From positions 8,804,001-8,868,000 of the forward strand of contig NZ_LT670819.1 in the NCBI RefSeq assembly GCF_900129855.1: a stretch of DNA of 64,000 bases, read 5' to 3'. Source of the DNA: Streptomyces sp. 3214.6. GTDB lineage: Bacteria > Actinomycetota > Actinomycetes > Streptomycetales > Streptomycetaceae. The position numbers were made by a program, and so were the translations under genes. Shown here piece by piece: positions 34,944 to 43,528 of the stretch. The notes under the pieces are model-generated. The model had not been told where the DNA came from, did not search any database, and saw only the letters and a program-made list of their open reading frames with translations. Numbering within the stretch: the stretch's first letter is position 1; every line of letters begins with the position of its first letter.

Positions 34944-35672
34944 TCAGACGTCGCTGAGGCGCAGGCCGGCGTGGGCCTTGTAGCGGCGGTTGACCGAGAT
35001 CAGGTTGGCGACCAGCGACTCCACTTGGTGGGCGTTGCGCAGTCGTCCGCCGTAGACGCCGCGTGCGCCCGGGAGGCGTGAGGCGAGTGCCTGGACGATG
35101 TCGGTGGCGGCGCGTTCGTCGCCCAGGACGAGTACGTCGGTGTCGATCTTCTCGATCTGCCGGTCTTCCAGAGTGACGGCGGAGAGATGGTGAAACGCGG
35201 CGGTCACCCGGGAGTCCGGCAACAATACGGCAGCCTGCTGGGCGGCGCTGCCCTCCTCGGGCCTCAGTGCGTAGGCTCCCTTCTTGTCGAAGCCGAGCGG
35301 GTTGACGCAGTCGACCACGATCTTGCCGGCGAGTTCATCGCGGAGCGCGGTCAGTAGCTCGGCATGTCCCTCCCAGGGAGTGGCGACGATCACCACATCG
35401 CTCTCCCGTGCGGTCGTGGCGTTGTCGGAGCCGCGCACGTCTCCGCCGATGGTCACTGCGGTGGAGGCGGCCCGGACGGCGTTCCGTGAGCCGATGATGA
35501 CCTGTTGGCCCGCACCGGCGAGCCGGTAGGCGAGGCCGCGCCCCTGTGGGCCGGTTCCGCCGAGGATGCCGACGACGAGGCTCGACACATCGGGGAGGCG
35601 ATGGGGATCGTTTCGAGTGGCTTCATCGGGAGTGGAGGGGCGGGTGCCGGCGGCTTCGTCCAGAGTGGTCAT
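34944..35672 (-). CDS. npdG: NADPH:F420 oxidoreductase
   Basis: 242 residues. The Rossmann start VVGILGGTGPQGRGLAYRLA and the following GSRNAVRA segment, which usually selects NADPH, identify the F420H2:NADP oxidoreductase family. VIVATPWEGHAELL and VVDCVNPLGFDKKG fit it too. It carries hydride between NADPH and coenzyme F420, and the LLM oxidoreductase one gene upstream would use the F420H2. It is last in the minus-strand operon led by the ligase gene at 39482. The N-terminal 30 residues are an extension rich in Thr and Asp. Confidence 0.85.
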   Translation of the reverse strand: MTTLDEAAGTRPSTPDEATRNDPHRLPDVSSLVVGILGGTGPQGRGLAYRLAGAGQQVIIGSRNAVRAASTAVTIGGDVRGSDNATTARESDVVIVATPWEGHAELLTALRDELAGKIVVDCVNPLGFDKKGAYALRPEEGSAAQQAAVLLPDSRVTAAFHHLSAVTLEDRQIEKIDTDVLVLGDERAATDIVQALASRLPGARGVYGGRLRNAHQVESLVANLISVNRRYKAHAGLRLSDV

Positions 35673-35773
35673 GCTGTGGTCCTTGGCTTGTTCGGTTCGT
35701 TCTTCGGCGGCCCGGTGCCGTTCGTCGTCAAGCAGGCTGCCCGGGCCGCGATGCGGGACATCGGTCGGCGCCG

Positions 35774-36712
35774 TCAGGCGGTCAGGGACTCCACGCGGCG
35801 CATCACCTCGCGGCAGAACGCGCCCACTCCGTTCGGGTCGTCGGTGAACTGCGAGGGCTTGACGCAGAAGGTGGTGAAGCCCTGGGCCATCTGCTCGGGG
35901 ATGGGTTCAAGGGCCTGTGCGAGGTCGGCGCAGGAGTTGTCGTCGGGGAACACGGCGCGGGTGCTGCCGATCATCTCCAGGTCGGCGATGTCGCGGCCCG
36001 CGGCGGCCATCGCGGTCTTCAGCGTCTGCATGTCCTCGGGCTTCACCTTGCCCAGCGGGTTGAAGGCGTGGCCGTACCGGACGATCCTGCGGACCATCGC
36101 GTCGTGCATGCCCGCGCCGCCGAAGCACAGTCGGGGGCCGTCCGGGCGGTGTGCCTTGGGCTCGAAGTAGACGTCCTGGAAGGTGTAGTACTCGCTCTCG
36201 TGAGACACGGGAGAGGGGCCCCACAACTTCGCCCAGATCTCCAGGTGTTCGTCGAGGAGCTTGCCACGCCGGGAGAACGGGACGCCGAGTGCCGCGTACT
36301 CGTCCCGGCTCCAGCTGACGTTGGGCAGCGCGATCAGCCGGCCCTCGGAGAGAAGGTCGAGGGTGCCGAGCTCACGGGCCAGGAGCAGGGGATGCCGCAG
36401 GGGAGCGATGACCGCCGACGCGGCGAGACGCAGGCGATCGGTGACAGCGGCGATCGCGCTGAGCAGCATGAGCGAGTTGGGCCATGGGGTGTGGGGGTCC
36501 TGGTTGCCGGGCAGGGCGTAGTCGCGGGGGTTGCCCATCACGCCGCCCGCGCCGGCGTCGGGACCGAGCACGATGTGTTCGCTGATCATGACGGAATCGA
36601 ATCCGGCGTCCTCGGCCTCCCGGGCCCAGCGGATCACGGTCGGCAGATCCGCGCGGCCGCCGGTCATGGTCCAGTTCTCGCTCAGGACGAGCTGCATGCG
36701 GGGAGTGGTCAT
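35774..36712 (-). CDS. LLM-class (F420-dependent type) oxidoreductase
   Basis: 312 residues. ATG 36712 has a GAGGA site. It is a luciferase-like TIM barrel: FDSVMISEHIV, RLRLAASAVIAPLRHPLLLARELGTLDLLSEGRLI, the G-x-V-x-WSRDEYAALGVPFSRRG region, and LCFGGAGMHDAMVRRIVRYG near the phosphate-binding loop. Relatives use F420 or FMN. The adjacent NADPH:F420 reductase argues for F420. The substrate is unknown; it is co-oriented with a P450 and a gamma-glutamyl ligase. Confidence 0.82.
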   Translation of the reverse strand: MTTPRMQLVLSENWTMTGGRADLPTVIRWAREAEDAGFDSVMISEHIVLGPDAGAGGVMGNPRDYALPGNQDPHTPWPNSLMLLSAIAAVTDRLRLAASAVIAPLRHPLLLARELGTLDLLSEGRLIALPNVSWSRDEYAALGVPFSRRGKLLDEHLEIWAKLWGPSPVSHESEYYTFQDVYFEPKAHRPDGPRLCFGGAGMHDAMVRRIVRYGHAFNPLGKVKPEDMQTLKTAMAAAGRDIADLEMIGSTRAVFPDDNSCADLAQALEPIPEQMAQGFTTFCVKPSQFTDDPNGVGAFCREVMRRVESLTA

Positions 36713-36822
36713 CGTGGCGATCCTCGGGAGAAGTATGTTTGAGGGCAGACGTGAGGGGCGGCCGCTCGTTCGGGTCGTGGCGCCCCGGCGGCCGCAGCCG
36801 TCCGGACGGCTGGGACATGCGG

Positions 36823-38109
36823 TCAGGCGAGGGTGACCTCGACCGGCAGCTTCTTGATGCCGTTGACGAAGTTGGAGCGCACGCGGGGGACTTCGCCGGT
36901 CAGGCGGATGTCGGCGATCCTCGGGATGAGTTCCTCGAACATGATGCGGATCTCGGTGCGGGCGAGCAGGTTGCCCAGGCAGAGGTGGGGGCTGCCTTTG
37001 CCGAAGGTGACGTGGTCGTTGTCGGTGCGGGTGACGTCGAAGTCGTACGGGTTGCCGAAGGCCGACTCGTCGCGGTTGCCGGAGGCGTACCACATGACGA
37101 CCTTGTCGCCCTCCTTGATGTGCTTGCCGCCGAGTTCGACGTCCCGGGTCGCGGTGCGCCGGAAGTGGTAGACGGGGGAGGCCCAGCGCAGGAACTCCTC
37201 CACCGCGACGGGAATCAGGGACGGGTCGTTCTGAAGGCGGGCCAGCTGGTCGGGGTGCTGGAGGAGGGCCAGCATGGAGTGGGTGATGGTGTGGCGGGTG
37301 GTCTCGTTGCCGGCCACGACGAGGAGCAGGAAGTAGTTGTCGAAGTCCTGCGGCGAGAGCGGCACACCGTCCTTCGGGGTGGTGTTCACCAGCCTCGACA
37401 CCAGGTCGGTGCCGTCGCCGCCGCGCCGCTGCCGGGCCAGCTCACGGCCGTATTCGAAGACCTCCAGCGAGGCGGGCGAGCGGAAGGGCAGGTGCCGGTA
37501 CTGCTCGCTCTCCGCGCTGTCCAGCAGGACGTCGGCGTAGTCGGGGTCGGTGTTGCCGATGATGCGGTTGCCCCAGTCGATGAGCTGCTGGTTGTCCTGT
37601 GGCGGAACGTCGAGGAGGCGGGCGAGGACGTTGATGGGGAAGTCCGCGGAGACTTCCTTGACGAAGTCGAAGGTCCCCTTGGCCAGCGCCGCGTCCAGCG
37701 TGGTGGCGGTCAGACCGCGCAGGAAGTCGGTGTAGCTGTTGATGACGCTCGCGCCGAACTGGCGCTGGAGCAGGCTGCGCATGGCGCGGTGGCGGACTCC
37801 GTCCAGCTCCAGGATGGAGGCACGCGTCTTGATCTGGTCGTCGTCGACCTCTTCGAGGTTCACGAACTTCATCGAGGTGAAGGTCTCGGCGTCACGGTCG
37901 ACACGGGCGATGTCCGCGTGCCGGGTCACCGCCCAGAAGCCGGAGTTGGGGGCCTCCTCGGGCTGCCAGTGCACCGGGTCCTGGTGGCGCAGGGTGTGGA
38001 ACATACGCCACGGGGTGATCCCGTCGGTGAAGTTGTCCAGATCGGCGAGGTTGACGTCCGCCAGCGGCATCGGTTCGCTCACGGCGGCGGTCGGGGTCTC
38101 GGTCGTCAT
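36823..38109 (-). CDS. Cytochrome P450, CYP124/125/142-like
   Basis: 428 residues from ATG 38109, preceded by GGGAG (a GTG at 38130 is less likely). Motifs: oxygen-activation helix LLVVAGNETTRH, ExxR in VEEFLRWAS, and haem-Cys loop FGKGSPHLCLG. The extra residue pattern G-x-P-H-x-C is typical of CYP124, CYP125 and CYP142, which hydroxylate steroid or methyl-branched side chains. Electrons probably come from the ferredoxins at 39801 or 47409 and the reductase at 39992. It is 17 bp downstream of the gamma-glutamyl ligase gene. Confidence 0.88.
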   Translation of the reverse strand: MTTETPTAAVSEPMPLADVNLADLDNFTDGITPWRMFHTLRHQDPVHWQPEEAPNSGFWAVTRHADIARVDRDAETFTSMKFVNLEEVDDDQIKTRASILELDGVRHRAMRSLLQRQFGASVINSYTDFLRGLTATTLDAALAKGTFDFVKEVSADFPINVLARLLDVPPQDNQQLIDWGNRIIGNTDPDYADVLLDSAESEQYRHLPFRSPASLEVFEYGRELARQRRGGDGTDLVSRLVNTTPKDGVPLSPQDFDNYFLLLVVAGNETTRHTITHSMLALLQHPDQLARLQNDPSLIPVAVEEFLRWASPVYHFRRTATRDVELGGKHIKEGDKVVMWYASGNRDESAFGNPYDFDVTRTDNDHVTFGKGSPHLCLGNLLARTEIRIMFEELIPRIADIRLTGEVPRVRSNFVNGIKKLPVEVTLA

Positions 38110-38126
38110 CGCATGGCTCCCAGTCG

Positions 38127-39482
38127 TCACAGGTGGTAGGCGTACTCGGTGAACTCCCAGTCGGTGACGTGCCGTTGGAAGCGGTCGATTTCGTTGCGCT
38201 TGTAGGAGAGGAAGGAGGCGGTGAAGCCCTTGCCCAGGACGTCGGTCAGTTCCGTGTCCGCTTCCAGGGCGTCCAGCGCGGCCGGCAGGCTCATGGGCAG
38301 CACGGTTGCCCTCGCGGTGTCGTAGCCGTACCCCTCCAGCGGGGCGGGGGGCTCCTCGCCGGCCAGTACCCCGAGCAGCGCGGCGGCGAGCGTGCCCGCG
38401 ATCAGCAGGTGCGGGTTGGCGCTCGCGTCACCGAGGCGCAGTTCGAACCGTGCGCCGGAGCCGCGCTCGGGCGGGATGCGGACCATGGCGCTGCGGTTGT
38501 CCAGGCCCCAGTCGATCAGCCAGGGGGCGAGGGTGTCCGGGCCGAAACGCTTGTAGGAGTTCACGGTCGGGTTGGCCAAGGCGGTCAGGGCCGGGGCGTG
38601 GGCGAGGATGCCGGCGACGGCGTGGCGGGCGGTGGCGGACAGCCCGTACGGTGCGGCGGGATCGTCGAAGGCGTTGCCGCCCTCGTCGTTGTCGCAGGAC
38701 AGGTGGAGGTGGAAGCCGGAGCCTCCGGCGTCGTTGAACGGCTTGGCCATGAAGGTGGCGAGTTTCCTCTCCTTCCGGGCGAGTTCCTTGATCGCGGCCT
38801 TGAAGCGGAAGGCGCGGTCCGCGGCGGACAGGGCGTCGGAGTGGGTGAGGTTGATCTCGAACTGGCCGCCGTCGAACTCGTGGTTTCCGCTGGTCACGCC
38901 GATGTTCATGTCCCGCAGCAGGCGCAGTGTGCGGAGCAGGTGGTTGTCGCCGTCGGCGCGCAGACCGGCGGTGTAGACGGCGCCGGTGGCGCCCGAGTAA
39001 CGCTTCCAGCCGCTCGGGGAGGCAGGGTCCTCGTCGCAGAGGAAGTATTCGAGTTCGGGGCCGACCACCGGACGCAGGCCGTGTTCGGCGCACCGGTGGA
39101 GGACGGTGCGCAGCAGATCGCGGGGTGACTCGGGCGCGGGCAGGCCGGTGGCCGGGTCGGTGACGTCGGCGAGGCAGTAGGCGACGCCGGGTTCCCAGGG
39201 GAGGGGGACCAGGGTGTCCAGGTCGGGTCGCACGGTGATGTCGGGCAGGCCCGCGTCGAGGCCGCCGGAGACGGGGACCACGTCGCCCTGGGGGCTGGTG
39301 TGGTAGACGGCGCGGCAGAAGGCCAGGCCGTGGTCGCAGGCCGACGGCAGGTGGTCCAGCAGGATGTCGCGTGCGCGGTCGGTGCCGATGAGGTCGGGAT
39401 AGGTCACGCGCACCACGTCGATGCCCTCGGCGGCGAGCCGTTGCATGTGCTGACGGAGGCTGGGGGTTGGGGCTGCGCTCAC
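38127..39482 (-). CDS. Glutamine-synthetase-like gamma-glutamyl ligase
   Basis: 451 residues from GTG 39482, with GAGGAG upstream. Glutamine-synthetase motifs are present: VGPELEYFL, the metal and glutamate segment AGGSGFHLHLS, NPTVNSYKRFGPDTLAPWLI, and FELRLGDASANPHL. There is no C-terminal adenylylation Tyr region. Relatives ligate glutamate to amines instead of ammonia (PuuA with putrescine, GmaS with methylamine, TdnQ/AtdA1 with aniline). A PuuD-like hydrolase at 53064 fits a pathway in which an amine is shielded by gamma-glutamylation. It leads the minus-strand operon from the shared promoter region at 39483-39800. Confidence 0.82.
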   Translation of the reverse strand: MSAAPTPSLRQHMQRLAAEGIDVVRVTYPDLIGTDRARDILLDHLPSACDHGLAFCRAVYHTSPQGDVVPVSGGLDAGLPDITVRPDLDTLVPLPWEPGVAYCLADVTDPATGLPAPESPRDLLRTVLHRCAEHGLRPVVGPELEYFLCDEDPASPSGWKRYSGATGAVYTAGLRADGDNHLLRTLRLLRDMNIGVTSGNHEFDGGQFEINLTHSDALSAADRAFRFKAAIKELARKERKLATFMAKPFNDAGGSGFHLHLSCDNDEGGNAFDDPAAPYGLSATARHAVAGILAHAPALTALANPTVNSYKRFGPDTLAPWLIDWGLDNRSAMVRIPPERGSGARFELRLGDASANPHLLIAGTLAAALLGVLAGEEPPAPLEGYGYDTARATVLPMSLPAALDALEADTELTDVLGKGFTASFLSYKRNEIDRFQRHVTDWEFTEYAYHL

Positions 39483-39800
39483 CGATGTCTCCTCGGGCGC
39501 TTGGAGTGTGGGTGACGAGGGAGTCAGAGGGCCGGTGCTGGTGAGGGCACAGGGCTGACTTGTTTGGTGCCAAACGGTATGGGCGCTGCGGGCACCCCGC
39601 AAGAGGGGATGAAAAAAAATTATCCGCATGGATAGGTATTGACCAGGGGTGGGTGGCTTCCTATGTTGTTTGAAGCCAAATGAGTAAGGGTCCGGTCAGC
39701 CACCGGGCCCTTGGCCGGGGCCCGGCCGACAGCGGCCGGGCCCCTCTTCCTCCCCCCCTTGCCCCCCGCCCCGACGCCCTCAGTTTCAGGAGGACCGGCC
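39483..39800. promoter_or_regulatory. Divergent control region of the catabolic cluster
   Basis: For the plus-strand operon, TTGACC (39639-39644), a 17-bp spacer and TATGTT (39662-39667) form a good promoter. Operator candidates are TATCC-GCAT-GGATA (39621-39634), GTTTGG-TG-CCAAAC (39562-39575, perfect) and the related GTTTGAAGCCAAAT (39668-39681). The ferredoxin mRNA would have a leader of about 125 nt. Confidence 0.65.
39621..39634. promoter_or_regulatory. TATCC-N4-GGATA operator, copy 1
   Basis: TATCC-GCAT-GGATA, the same inverted repeat found at 46081 and 57693. Here it lies just upstream of the -35 box of the ferredoxin operon and faces the gamma-glutamyl ligase operon on the other side. 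Confidence 0.7.
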
Positions 39801-39989
39801 ATGAAGGTCGTCGTCGACATGAACAAGTGCCAGGACCACGGCCAGTGCGTCTTCGCCGCCCCCGATGTCTTCTCCATGGACGACAGCGGCCACCTGGCCT
39901 ACGTCCCCGACCCCGACGACGCGCTGCGCGACGAGGTCGAGGAAGCCGCCGACGTGTGTCCGCTCCAGGCCATCCGTATCGAGGGCTGA
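39801..39989 (+). CDS. Small P450-type ferredoxin
   Basis: 62 residues. The Cys pattern C-x2-H-x2-C (CQDHGQC) and a distal CP (VCPLQAI) indicates a single 3Fe-4S or 4Fe-4S cluster, as in actinobacterial ferredoxins that serve P450s. AGGAGG precedes the ATG. Two bases separate it from the reductase gene. A paralogue is at 47409. Confidence 0.9.
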   Translation: MKVVVDMNKCQDHGQCVFAAPDVFSMDDSGHLAYVPDPDDALRDEVEEAADVCPLQAIRIEG

Positions 39990-39991
39990 CC

Positions 39992-41209
39992 ATGACTTCG
40001 AGGAGTGCACGCATCGTCGTGGCCGGCGCCTCCATGGCCGGCCTGCGCGCGGCCGAGCAACTGCGCGCCGCCGGCTGGACCGAAGCCATCACGCTCGTCG
40101 GTGACGAGCCGCACATGCCCTACAACCGGCCTCCCTTGTCCAAGGAGGTCCTGGCCGGCAAGGCACCCTTCGAGTCCCTCGCCTTCCGCCCGCGGGCGAG
40201 CGTGGCCGACGCGGAGTGGCGACTGGGCACCAAGGTCGTCGCCACCCGGCTCGCGGAGAACATCGTCGAGTTCGACGACGGCGAGGCACTCTCGTACGAC
40301 GGTCTGGTCGTCGCCACCGGAATGCGGCCCCGGCGCCTGCGCTGCCCCGGCCCGTTCGCGGGCCGGCACACGGTCCGCACCATCGACGACGCGCAGGGCC
40401 TGCGGCAGGCTCTGACCAGCCCCGGAGCCCGGGTGGTCGTCGTCGGAGGCGGCTTCATCGGCTGCGAGGTCGCCGCCACCGCCGTCGCTCTGGGCGCCCA
40501 GGACGTGACTGTCGTCGACCCGCTGCCCCTGCCGATGGTCGGCCCCCTCGGCGAACTCCTCGCCAGGGCCCTGCTGAAGCGCCACGAAGAGCGCGGCGTG
40601 CGCTTCGCCCTCGGCACGGGCGTGACCGGCTTCACCGGCGACGACCACGTCACCGGCGTCGCCCTCGGCGACGGCACCGTCCTGCCCGCCGACGTGGTGG
40701 TCGAGTCGGTCGGGTCGGTCGCCAACACCGAGTGGCTGGACGGCAACGGCCTCGACCTGAGCGACGGCGCGCTCACCGACGAGCACCTGCGCGTCGGCGG
40801 ACGGCCCGACGTGGTGGCCGTCGGCGACGTCGCCCGCTTCCCCAACGCCCGCTACGACGGCGTACCGCGCCGTGTGGAGCACTGGTGCATCCCCACGGAC
40901 ACCGCCAAGCACGCCGCGAAGACCCTCGTCGCCGGGCTGAGCGGTACCGGCCACGACCTGTCCCCGTTCGCGCCGCTGCCCACCTTCTGGAGCGACCAGC
41001 ACGACTTCCGCCTGCAGTCCTTCGGGGCACCGGTACTCGGTAAGGAGGACGTGCGCGTACTCGAAGGCGACCTCGACGGTGACGTCGTCGTCGGCTACCA
41101 CGCCGGTGGCCGGCTGGCCGGTGTCGTCGCCCTCGGCGGTCAGGCCGCGGCGGCCGCCGCCTCCCGCTATCGCGCCGAACTGCTCAAGCAGCCCGCCCTC
41201 ACCGCCTAA
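39992..41209 (+). CDS. FAD-dependent ferredoxin reductase
   Basis: 405 residues. It has an N-terminal FAD Rossmann fold (VVAGASMAGLRAAEQLR), MPYNRPPLSKEVL, an NAD(P)H fold (VVVVGGGFIGCEVAATAVALG) and the second FAD motif VVAVGDVARF. This is the class of NADH:ferredoxin reductases that supply P450s and ring oxygenases. It is placed directly after ferredoxin 1. Confidence 0.9.
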   Translation: MTSRSARIVVAGASMAGLRAAEQLRAAGWTEAITLVGDEPHMPYNRPPLSKEVLAGKAPFESLAFRPRASVADAEWRLGTKVVATRLAENIVEFDDGEALSYDGLVVATGMRPRRLRCPGPFAGRHTVRTIDDAQGLRQALTSPGARVVVVGGGFIGCEVAATAVALGAQDVTVVDPLPLPMVGPLGELLARALLKRHEERGVRFALGTGVTGFTGDDHVTGVALGDGTVLPADVVVESVGSVANTEWLDGNGLDLSDGALTDEHLRVGGRPDVVAVGDVARFPNARYDGVPRRVEHWCIPTDTAKHAAKTLVAGLSGTGHDLSPFAPLPTFWSDQHDFRLQSFGAPVLGKEDVRVLEGDLDGDVVVGYHAGGRLAGVVALGGQAAAAAASRYRAELLKQPALTA

Positions 41210-41223
41210 GGACTTTGCTGACC

Positions 41224-42030
41224 ATGACCACCGTCCGTGGATTCTTCTCCCCCAAGACGGCGAGCGGAGCCTCGTCTCTGATCCCCTCACCGCCCTGGCG
41301 GTACTCCGGAGACCTGCTCACCGTCGAGTACCGCACCGACCCGGCACGCGTGCGTGAACTGCTTCCCCAGCCACTGGAACTCGCCGACGAGGACCCCGGC
41401 GCGGTGGCGCTGATCTGGGCCGACTGGCAGTCCTGCTCGGCATCCGGCGCGGAGCTGCTCGATCCCGTGCTCTCCCAGTACAAGGAGGCCTTCGCGGTCG
41501 TCCGCTGCAAGTACCGGGGGCAGACCTACTCGCGCTGCGTCTACATCTGGGTCGACAAGGACTTCGCCATCGCGCGCGGCCTGCACCAGGGCTACCCGAA
41601 GAAGCTCGGCTCGATCCACCAGACACGCCCCCACCCGTACGGCCCCGCGCCGCGCATCGAGGCGGGAGCCCGCTTCGGCGCCACGCTCGCCGCCGCCGAC
41701 CGGCGCCTGGCCCACACCGTGGTCACCCTGCGCGAGCCGTCGGAGACGAACGGCTTCGTCAACGCCCACCCGATGGCCCACCACCGCTGGCTGCCCTCCA
41801 TCGAGAAGGGCAAGGGCCTCGCTCTCGACGAGCTGATCGAGTCGGGCGCCGCGTCCTTCGAGGCGGGACAGGCATGGCGCGGTGACGCCGAGCTGGAGCT
41901 GTTCGAGGCGCCCACCGAAGAACTGGCCCGCCTGGAGATCCACGAGCCGATCGCCGCCTACTACCGCCAGGTCGGCGTCGTCTGGGACGGCGGCCGACTG
42001 CTGGAATCCGGCACCTCCGGCGCCGAGTAG
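41224..42030 (+). CDS. Acetoacetate-decarboxylase-superfamily protein
   Basis: 268 residues from ATG 41224 (TTG 41215 is closer to AAGGA and is an alternative). GYPKKLGSI matches the acetoacetate decarboxylase active-site segment, whose first Lys forms the Schiff base. The N-terminal half (LLTVEYRTDPARVRELLPQPLEL) also fits the fold. Members act as decarboxylases or aldolase/hydratase-type enzymes on keto acids. Between a ferredoxin reductase and an HpaE-type dehydrogenase, it could process a ring-cleavage product. Confidence 0.75.
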   Translation: MTTVRGFFSPKTASGASSLIPSPPWRYSGDLLTVEYRTDPARVRELLPQPLELADEDPGAVALIWADWQSCSASGAELLDPVLSQYKEAFAVVRCKYRGQTYSRCVYIWVDKDFAIARGLHQGYPKKLGSIHQTRPHPYGPAPRIEAGARFGATLAAADRRLAHTVVTLREPSETNGFVNAHPMAHHRWLPSIEKGKGLALDELIESGAASFEAGQAWRGDAELELFEAPTEELARLEIHEPIAAYYRQVGVVWDGGRLLESGTSGAE

Positions 42031-42064
42031 ACCCCACCACCGCGTGAGACCGGAGGAACAGAGC

Positions 42065-43528
42065 ATGAGCGAACACACCATCACCGTGGCGGGGGTCGCC
42101 GTCGACACCCGGCACTGGATCGGCGGCGAACGCGTCGCCTCGACACAGACGTTCCCGGACGTCTCGCCCATCGACGGCAGCACGATCGGCGACATCTCCC
42201 GGGGCACGGCCATGGAGGCAGCCGCCGCCGTGGCCGCCGCGAAGGCCGCGTTCCCCGCCTGGGCCGCCACCTCCCGCACGGAACGCGCCCGCATCCTGCA
42301 CGCCATCGCCGACGGCGTCGAGAAGCGCATCGAAGAACTCGCCATCGTCGAGACCACCGACAACGGAGCCCTGCTCCGCTCCCACCGCCGCGGGGTGATG
42401 CCGCGCGTGGCGCACAACTTCCGCTTCTTCGCCGACTGGCTGCTGCAACTGGAGCACGAGGACTTCGAGACCCGGGGCCACACCAACCACGTGAGCTGGG
42501 ACCCGGCCGGACCGTGTGTGCTGATCACGCCCTGGAACGCGCCCTTGATGCTGGCGACCTGGAAAGTGGCGCCCGCGCTGGCCGCGGGCAACTCCGTGGT
42601 GCTCAAGCCGGCCGAGTGGTCGCCGCTGACCGCCTCGCTGCTGGCCGACATCGCCGCCGAGGCCGGGCTGCCGGCCGGTGTGCTCAACGTCGTCCAGGGC
42701 TACGGCTCCGAGATCGGCGACGCGCTGACCTCGCATCCGGACGTGCGCCGCATCAGCTTCACCGGCTCGGTGCCCACGGCCAAGCGCATCACCGAGTCGG
42801 CGGCCGCGAACCTCACGCCCCTGAGTCTCGAACTGGGGGGCAAGTCGCCGCTGTTGGTGTTCGCCGACGCGGACCTGGACCTCGCCGTCGACCTGGCGGT
42901 GGAGCAGTACGACAACGCCGGGCAGGTGTGCCTGGCGGGCACGCGGCTGCTGGTCGAGGAGTCGGTCGCAGAGGAGTTCACCCGCCGCTTCGTCGAGAAG
43001 GCCGGGCAGCTCACCCAGGGCGACCCACGTGACGAGGCCACCGACATCGGGCCCAACATCCACCCCCGCCAGCTGGAGAAGATCGACGGCTTCGTGCAGA
43101 GGGCCGTGGCGGCCGGGGCCCGTGTCGTCATCGGCGGCCACCGCAAGGAGGGCCAGTACTACGCGCCCACCCTGCTCACCGATGTCGCCCAGGACTCCGA
43201 GATCGTGCAGGAGGAGGTCTTCGGCCCGGTCCTGACGCTGCAGACCTTCGCCGACGAGGACGAGGCCGTCCGGCTGGCCAACGGCACCCGCTTCGGGCTG
43301 GCCGCCACGCTCGCCACCGGCGACCCCGAGCGTGCCGAACGCGTCACCGGGCAGCTGGTCGCGGGCACGGTGTGGGTCAACTGCTTCTTCGTCCGCGACC
43401 TGCAGGCCCCCTTCGGCGGCTCCCGGCTCTCGGGCGTCGGCCGCGAGGGCGGCACCTGGAGCTTCGACTTCTACTGCGACCTGAAGAACACCGTGACCGC
43501 GCCGAACGGTTGGAGGAATCATGGGTGA
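42065..43528 (+). CDS. Aldehyde dehydrogenase, HpaE-like
   Basis: 487 residues. ATG 42065 follows GGAGGAA. ALDH motifs: VLITPWNAPLM, LKPAEWSPLTA, FTGSVPTAK, LELGGKSPL (general base Glu) and the nucleophile Cys in NAGQVCLAGTRL. The order ALDH, class III dioxygenase, fumarylacetoacetase-like protein matches homoprotocatechuate operons, in which HpaE oxidises 5-carboxymethyl-2-hydroxymuconate semialdehyde. Its 3' end overlaps the dioxygenase start by eight bases. Confidence 0.85.
   Translation: MSEHTITVAGVAVDTRHWIGGERVASTQTFPDVSPIDGSTIGDISRGTAMEAAAAVAAAKAAFPAWAATSRTERARILHAIADGVEKRIEELAIVETTDNGALLRSHRRGVMPRVAHNFRFFADWLLQLEHEDFETRGHTNHVSWDPAGPCVLITPWNAPLMLATWKVAPALAAGNSVVLKPAEWSPLTASLLADIAAEAGLPAGVLNVVQGYGSEIGDALTSHPDVRRISFTGSVPTAKRITESAAANLTPLSLELGGKSPLLVFADADLDLAVDLAVEQYDNAGQVCLAGTRLLVEESVAEEFTRRFVEKAGQLTQGDPRDEATDIGPNIHPRQLEKIDGFVQRAVAAGARVVIGGHRKEGQYYAPTLLTDVAQDSEIVQEEVFGPVLTLQTFADEDEAVRLANGTRFGLAATLATGDPERAERVTGQLVAGTVWVNCFFVRDLQAPFGGSRLSGVGREGGTWSFDFYCDLKNTVTAPNGWRNHG

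Noticed and set aside
38127..39482. Glutamine-synthetase-like gene as the housekeeping glnA
   Set aside because: It lies in a catabolic operon with a P450 and lacks the C-terminal adenylylation region; amine-specific ligase is likelier.
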